Source of the DNA: Deltaproteobacteria bacterium
GTDB taxonomy: Bacteria > Myxococcota_A > Polyangia > GCA-2747355
Length of the DNA: 64,000 nucleotides
Reading direction: 5' to 3'
NCBI GenBank assembly: GCA_020633415.1
Contig: JACKDQ010000002.1
Span: 434,001 to 498,000 of the forward strand
Of this stretch, positions 60,802-64,000 are shown one piece after another. Within the stretch, counting starts at the first letter, position 1. Every line of letters begins with the position of its first letter. The translations under genes were made by a program, and so were the position numbers. The notes beneath the pieces are model-generated. The model did not search any database, was not told the DNA's origin, and was given only the letters and a program-made list of their open reading frames with translations.

Positions 60802-63035
60802 GCGCCAACAACGGACAGCTCAATCCGCCGCAAGCGCAGGCTGTCGCCCACCAAGACGGCCCGCTGCTCGTCTTAGCCGGTGCCGGTAGCGGCAAAACCC
60901 GTGTGATCACCCAGCGCATCGCCCGCCTGGTCGACGAGGGACTCGACCCTCGTCGAATCCTCGCCGTAACGTTTACCAACAAGGCGGCGCGCGAAATGCG
61001 CGAGCGGGCGGAGCGACTGATCGCCCGAAGAATCGCTGGCCTCTGGATCGGCACATTTCACTCGATCTGTGCGCGATTGCTGCGCCGCTACGGCGACGCC
61101 GTCGGGCTCAGCCCGAGTTACGTGATCTACGATGACGGCGACCAACGCACACTGATGCGACAGGTGATGCGCCAAGAAGCGATATCCGAGCGGCTCTTCG
61201 CGCCACGCGACGTGCTCTCGCACATCGATCGCGCAAAGAACGCCGGCACGAGCGCCGAGCAATACCAGGCGCACGACTATTTCAGCGACATCGTCGCCCG
61301 ACTCTACCCGGCCTATCAGCGTCAATTGCAGCGTTGCGATGCCGCGGACTTCGGTGACCTGCTGCTGAAAACCGTCCAACTGCTACGTGCTGACGAAGCG
61401 TTACGCCAACACCTTTCGAGCAGCTTTGAGCAAGTCCTCGTCGACGAATTTCAGGATACCAACCCGGTACAATACGAGCTGATACGCCTGCTGAGCAGCA
61501 CCCACAACAACATCTGCGTAGTCGGCGACGATGATCAATCGATCTATCGCTGGCGCGGCGCGCAGATCGAAAACATCCTCGGCTTTGAGCGCGACCATCC
61601 CGGCGCTCAAGTGATCAAGCTCGAGCAAAACTATCGCTCGTCCCAGGTGGTACTCGACGCGGCCCACGCGGTGATCAGCCGCAATGCCCAGCGCAAAGCC
61701 AAACAGCTGTGGACCGACCAGCAGGGCGGCGAACCGATCACGCTCTGCGTCGCCCCCGATGAGCGAACTGAGGCACGCTTCGTCGCCTCGCGCATCCACC
61801 AGCTCGTCGCCCAGGCGGGTCACACCTTCGATGACGTAGCGATCTTCTACCGAACCCACGCCCAGAGTCGGGCGATCGAAGAGGCGTTGCGAGCGGCAAG
61901 CCCGCCGATTCCCTACGCGGTGTACGGCGGCATGCGCTTCTACGATCGTGCAGAAATCAAGGACCTGCTGTGCTACCTCAAGCTGTTGATCAACCCCGCC
62001 GATGATGTCGCCCTGCAGCGCGTGATCAACGTACCGGCCCGCGGCATCGGCAAGACCACCGTCGAAAAACTCATCGGCCACGCCTCAGCCCACGGCATCT
62101 CGTTACTCGACGCTGCGCGAGCGGCTGCCACCAGCGACGGCCCACTAGGCGGCGCTGCCAGGCGCAAGGTAGGCGACTTCGTCAAGTTGATCGATGCGCT
62201 TGCCGAGGGCGTCAGCGAGACACTGCCCAGCACGCTTGCCGAGCGCGTACTCGACGATAGCGGCTACCTGCAAAGCCTCGCCCAATCGGGCACGGTTGAG
62301 GCGACCACCCGGGCCGAGAACCTCAGCGAACTGGTCTCCAGCATCCGACAATTTGAGGCTGCGACCGAGGAGGCGACGCTGGTCAGCTATCTCGAGCAAG
62401 TCTCGCTGGCGACCGATGTCACCGACCAAACCAACGAACAGGGCCAAGTCAGCCTGATGACCGTGCACAGCGCCAAAGGGCTCGAATTCCCGACGGTGTT
62501 TGTCATCGGCCTGGAACAAGGCATCTTTCCCCACGCCCGCTCGTTGGACGCCCCCGAAGAACTTGAGGAAGAACGCCGTCTGGCCTACGTCGCGATCACC
62601 CGAACGAAACGGCGCCTCTTTCTCAGCCGCGCGATGCAACGCTGGCACCTCGGTCAGCTCAAAGCCCGTCCACCTTCGGAGTTTCTCAGCGACATTCCCG
62701 AGCAGCTGATCGGGGAACGCGCCGGCTTGCACGCCGCGCCGGCGCGGCGCAATGCGCCCGCTCGGCTGCCAGCATTTGCTGGCGCCCATCTTGACCAGCC
62801 CGAACCGACCTACGACGATGCTTGGGTCGATGACGAGTTCGACCAGAGCGCACCCGACTTTGACGATCTTTTCGACGCTGACGGATTCCGCGTCGGCATG
62901 CGGGTCAAGCACCGCAAGTTTGGGGTCGGCGAAATTCGCAGTCTGACCGGCACTGCCCCAAATCTGAACCTGACGGTCTACTTCAAGACCGTCGGCGCCA
63001 AGACGATCCGCAGTCAGTTCGTTGAGCCGCTCTAG
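60798..63035 (+). CDS. UvrD/PcrA-type DNA helicase
   Basis: A 745-residue superfamily 1 helicase. Motif I VLAGAGSGKTRV near 25-36, motif Ia TFTNKAAREMRER, motif II VLVDEFQDTN, motif III VGDDDQSIYRWRGA, motif IV NYRSSQ, motif V VHSAKGLEFPTVFVIGLEQG and motif VI YVAITRTKRRL are all intact. It unwinds 3'-to-5' in repair and replication restart. The C-terminal 100 residues carry the RVGMRVKHRKFGVGEIRSLT segment seen in PcrA-type helicases. The GTG start overlaps the HtrA stop. Confidence 0.96.
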   Translation: MSANNGQLNPPQAQAVAHQDGPLLVLAGAGSGKTRVITQRIARLVDEGLDPRRILAVTFTNKAAREMRERAERLIARRIAGLWIGTFHSICARLLRRYGDAVGLSPSYVIYDDGDQRTLMRQVMRQEAISERLFAPRDVLSHIDRAKNAGTSAEQYQAHDYFSDIVARLYPAYQRQLQRCDAADFGDLLLKTVQLLRADEALRQHLSSSFEQVLVDEFQDTNPVQYELIRLLSSTHNNICVVGDDDQSIYRWRGAQIENILGFERDHPGAQVIKLEQNYRSSQVVLDAAHAVISRNAQRKAKQLWTDQQGGEPITLCVAPDERTEARFVASRIHQLVAQAGHTFDDVAIFYRTHAQSRAIEEALRAASPPIPYAVYGGMRFYDRAEIKDLLCYLKLLINPADDVALQRVINVPARGIGKTTVEKLIGHASAHGISLLDAARAAATSDGPLGGAARRKVGDFVKLIDALAEGVSETLPSTLAERVLDDSGYLQSLAQSGTVEATTRAENLSELVSSIRQFEAATEEATLVSYLEQVSLATDVTDQTNEQGQVSLMTVHSAKGLEFPTVFVIGLEQGIFPHARSLDAPEELEEERRLAYVAITRTKRRLFLSRAMQRWHLGQLKARPPSEFLSDIPEQLIGERAGLHAAPARRNAPARLPAFAGAHLDQPEPTYDDAWVDDEFDQSAPDFDDLFDADGFRVGMRVKHRKFGVGEIRSLTGTAPNLNLTVYFKTVGAKTIRSQFVEPL

Positions 63036-63041
63036 CTCAGG

Positions 63042-63989
63042 CTAAGCACTCGGAAGCTGATCGACGGTCGGGGCTGCCGTAACCGCACCGCAGGCGGTGC
63101 AAGCCTGCGCCCCTGCATTACAGCCCGCCGCGACGGCGCGATCGACGGCCTGCGCCGTCGCCTCTCGCAATCGACCTACTGTAAAGTAGAAGGCTGCGCA
63201 AAACACATCACCTGCGCCAGTGGCATCGACCACATCAACCGAGGGCGCGGGTTGATAGCCGCTCTCGCGCGAGGTCGCCCAATGTGCACCCGCGCTGCCG
63301 CAGGTCACGACCGCAATCCGCGCGCCGATACCGATCAAGGCGCGCGCTGCTTGTCTTGGGTCTTCGACCGACGTCAGCTCGGCGGCTTCCTGCTGGTCGG
63401 CCTTGACGAACGTTGCGCGCTCGACCAAAAAGCGCGCCGCGTCGATCGCCGAATCTCGGTCTTCCCACAGATGGAGCCGCAGGTTGAGGTCCACCGCCAC
63501 GTCGACGCCGCAGGCGGCCGCGATCGCGACTGCCTCTTTGGTCCCGGCGGTGGCTGGACCAGCGCTCATACTGGTCGTGCAAAGATGCAAGGTCTTGGCC
63601 GCGGCTACCCGCCCGCGTTGCGCCCTAACCACAGCAGCGTCGAGATACGTATCGGCGGTGTTTTCCCGAAAAAACAAAAACGAGCGCTCGCCACCTTCGC
63701 TCAGTGAGACAAACGCAGCTGGCGTCCGCTGCTCGCAGCAAACGATTCCCTGACAATCGACACCCTCGCGCTCGAGAGCGCGAATCAGAAATCGACCAAA
63801 GGCGTCGTCACCCACGCAACCGATCATCGCCGAACGCATGCCGAGACGCGCCGCGGCTGCGGCGACGTTGGCCGGCGCTCCACCCAGGTAGCGACGAAAA
63901 GTCTCGACTTCTTCTAGCGGCCCACGCCGTCCATCGGCGGCAAATAGATCGACCAGGGCCTCACCCAAGCAAACAAGTTCAGCTTCCAC
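63042..63989 (-). CDS. PfkB-family carbohydrate kinase, fructokinase-like
   Basis: A 315-residue ribokinase-fold enzyme. The N-terminal signature is FRRYLGGAPANVAAAAARLG, and the C-terminal is VDVVDATGAGDVFCAAFYFT, whose Asp (GAGD) is the catalytic base. Also seen are ICxGEALVD-like LVCLGEALVDLF and the NLNLRLHLW segment typical of fructokinase-like members. It phosphorylates a sugar or nucleoside; the substrate is unconfirmed. It converges on uvrD with a gap of 6 bases. Start GTG 63989, near the window edge. Confidence 0.88.
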   Translation of the reverse strand: MEAELVCLGEALVDLFAADGRRGPLEEVETFRRYLGGAPANVAAAAARLGMRSAMIGCVGDDAFGRFLIRALEREGVDCQGIVCCEQRTPAAFVSLSEGGERSFLFFRENTADTYLDAAVVRAQRGRVAAAKTLHLCTTSMSAGPATAGTKEAVAIAAACGVDVAVDLNLRLHLWEDRDSAIDAARFLVERATFVKADQQEAAELTSVEDPRQAARALIGIGARIAVVTCGSAGAHWATSRESGYQPAPSVDVVDATGAGDVFCAAFYFTVGRLREATAQAVDRAVAAGCNAGAQACTACGAVTAAPTVDQLPSA

Positions 63990-64000
63990 AACGCCAGTAG

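Overview
The window is GC-rich, densely coded chromosomal DNA with frequent GTG and TTG starts. It looks like a Myxococcota or other delta-proteobacterial lineage. The reasons are lipoproteins with long Asp/Ser/Ala/Pro linkers, a Ser/Thr kinase with extra sensor and cyclase-like domains, FHA/SpoIIE/STAS/roadblock signalling proteins, a stand-alone GspE N-terminal domain protein, and the tig-clpP-clpX-lon cluster. This placement is inference; no rRNA is present.

Layout. 1-2364: an unassigned open frame, then a DUF3311 protein coupled to a sodium:solute symporter. 2399-3393: an orphan PoNi-type immunity gene of visibly lower GC, bracketed by a 29-bp imperfect direct repeat. 3415-10512: DUF885 lipoprotein, a large membrane protein, a cupin, a His-rich metal-transporter-like protein and a glutamate-cysteine-ligase-like protein fused to CBS domains. 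10556-18187: a secreted protein, then a rightward run of FeoA-FeoB fusion, DUF4178, a tiny membrane protein, DUF350 and a membrane-anchored polyamine aminopropyltransferase. 18210-24345: leftward tig, clpP, clpX and lon, with a perfect palindrome inside the candidate tig promoter. 24463-30482: GNAT acetyltransferase, a GspE-N protein coupled to a kinase-PAS-cyclase protein, and MalQ. 30507-36471: lipoproteins, a [4Fe-4S]-type CysH, an M19 dipeptidase and a Lys/Cys-rich secreted protein. 36786-38786: an operon of a TetR regulator and a radical-SAM-like protein, with a 31-bp palindromic operator over the TetR start codon.

39184-41395: two exported proteins, one with kinase-fold signatures and one with phosphoribosyltransferase-like signatures. 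41598-46307: tRNA-Leu(UAG) with promoter and leader hairpin, an IS3-type transposase scrap, a 988-residue double membrane glycosyltransferase-like protein, and a lipoprotein. 46728-51962: beta-CASP nuclease, long-chain acyl-CoA synthetase, oligoendopeptidase F. 52007-57709: SpoIIE-type phosphatase with FHA and GAF, STAS protein, large TPR protein, roadblock protein. 57845-64000: dnaJ divergent from a small-ORF/DUF1844/HtrA/UvrD operon, then a PfkB sugar kinase.

The best candidates for undescribed biology are the exported kinase-like plus PRTase-like pair, the TetR/Cx9CxxC radical-SAM unit with its operator, the DUF4178-DUF350-aminopropyltransferase operon, and the repeat-bracketed orphan PoNi gene. 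Functional calls rest on motif recognition by eye; no database search was run.
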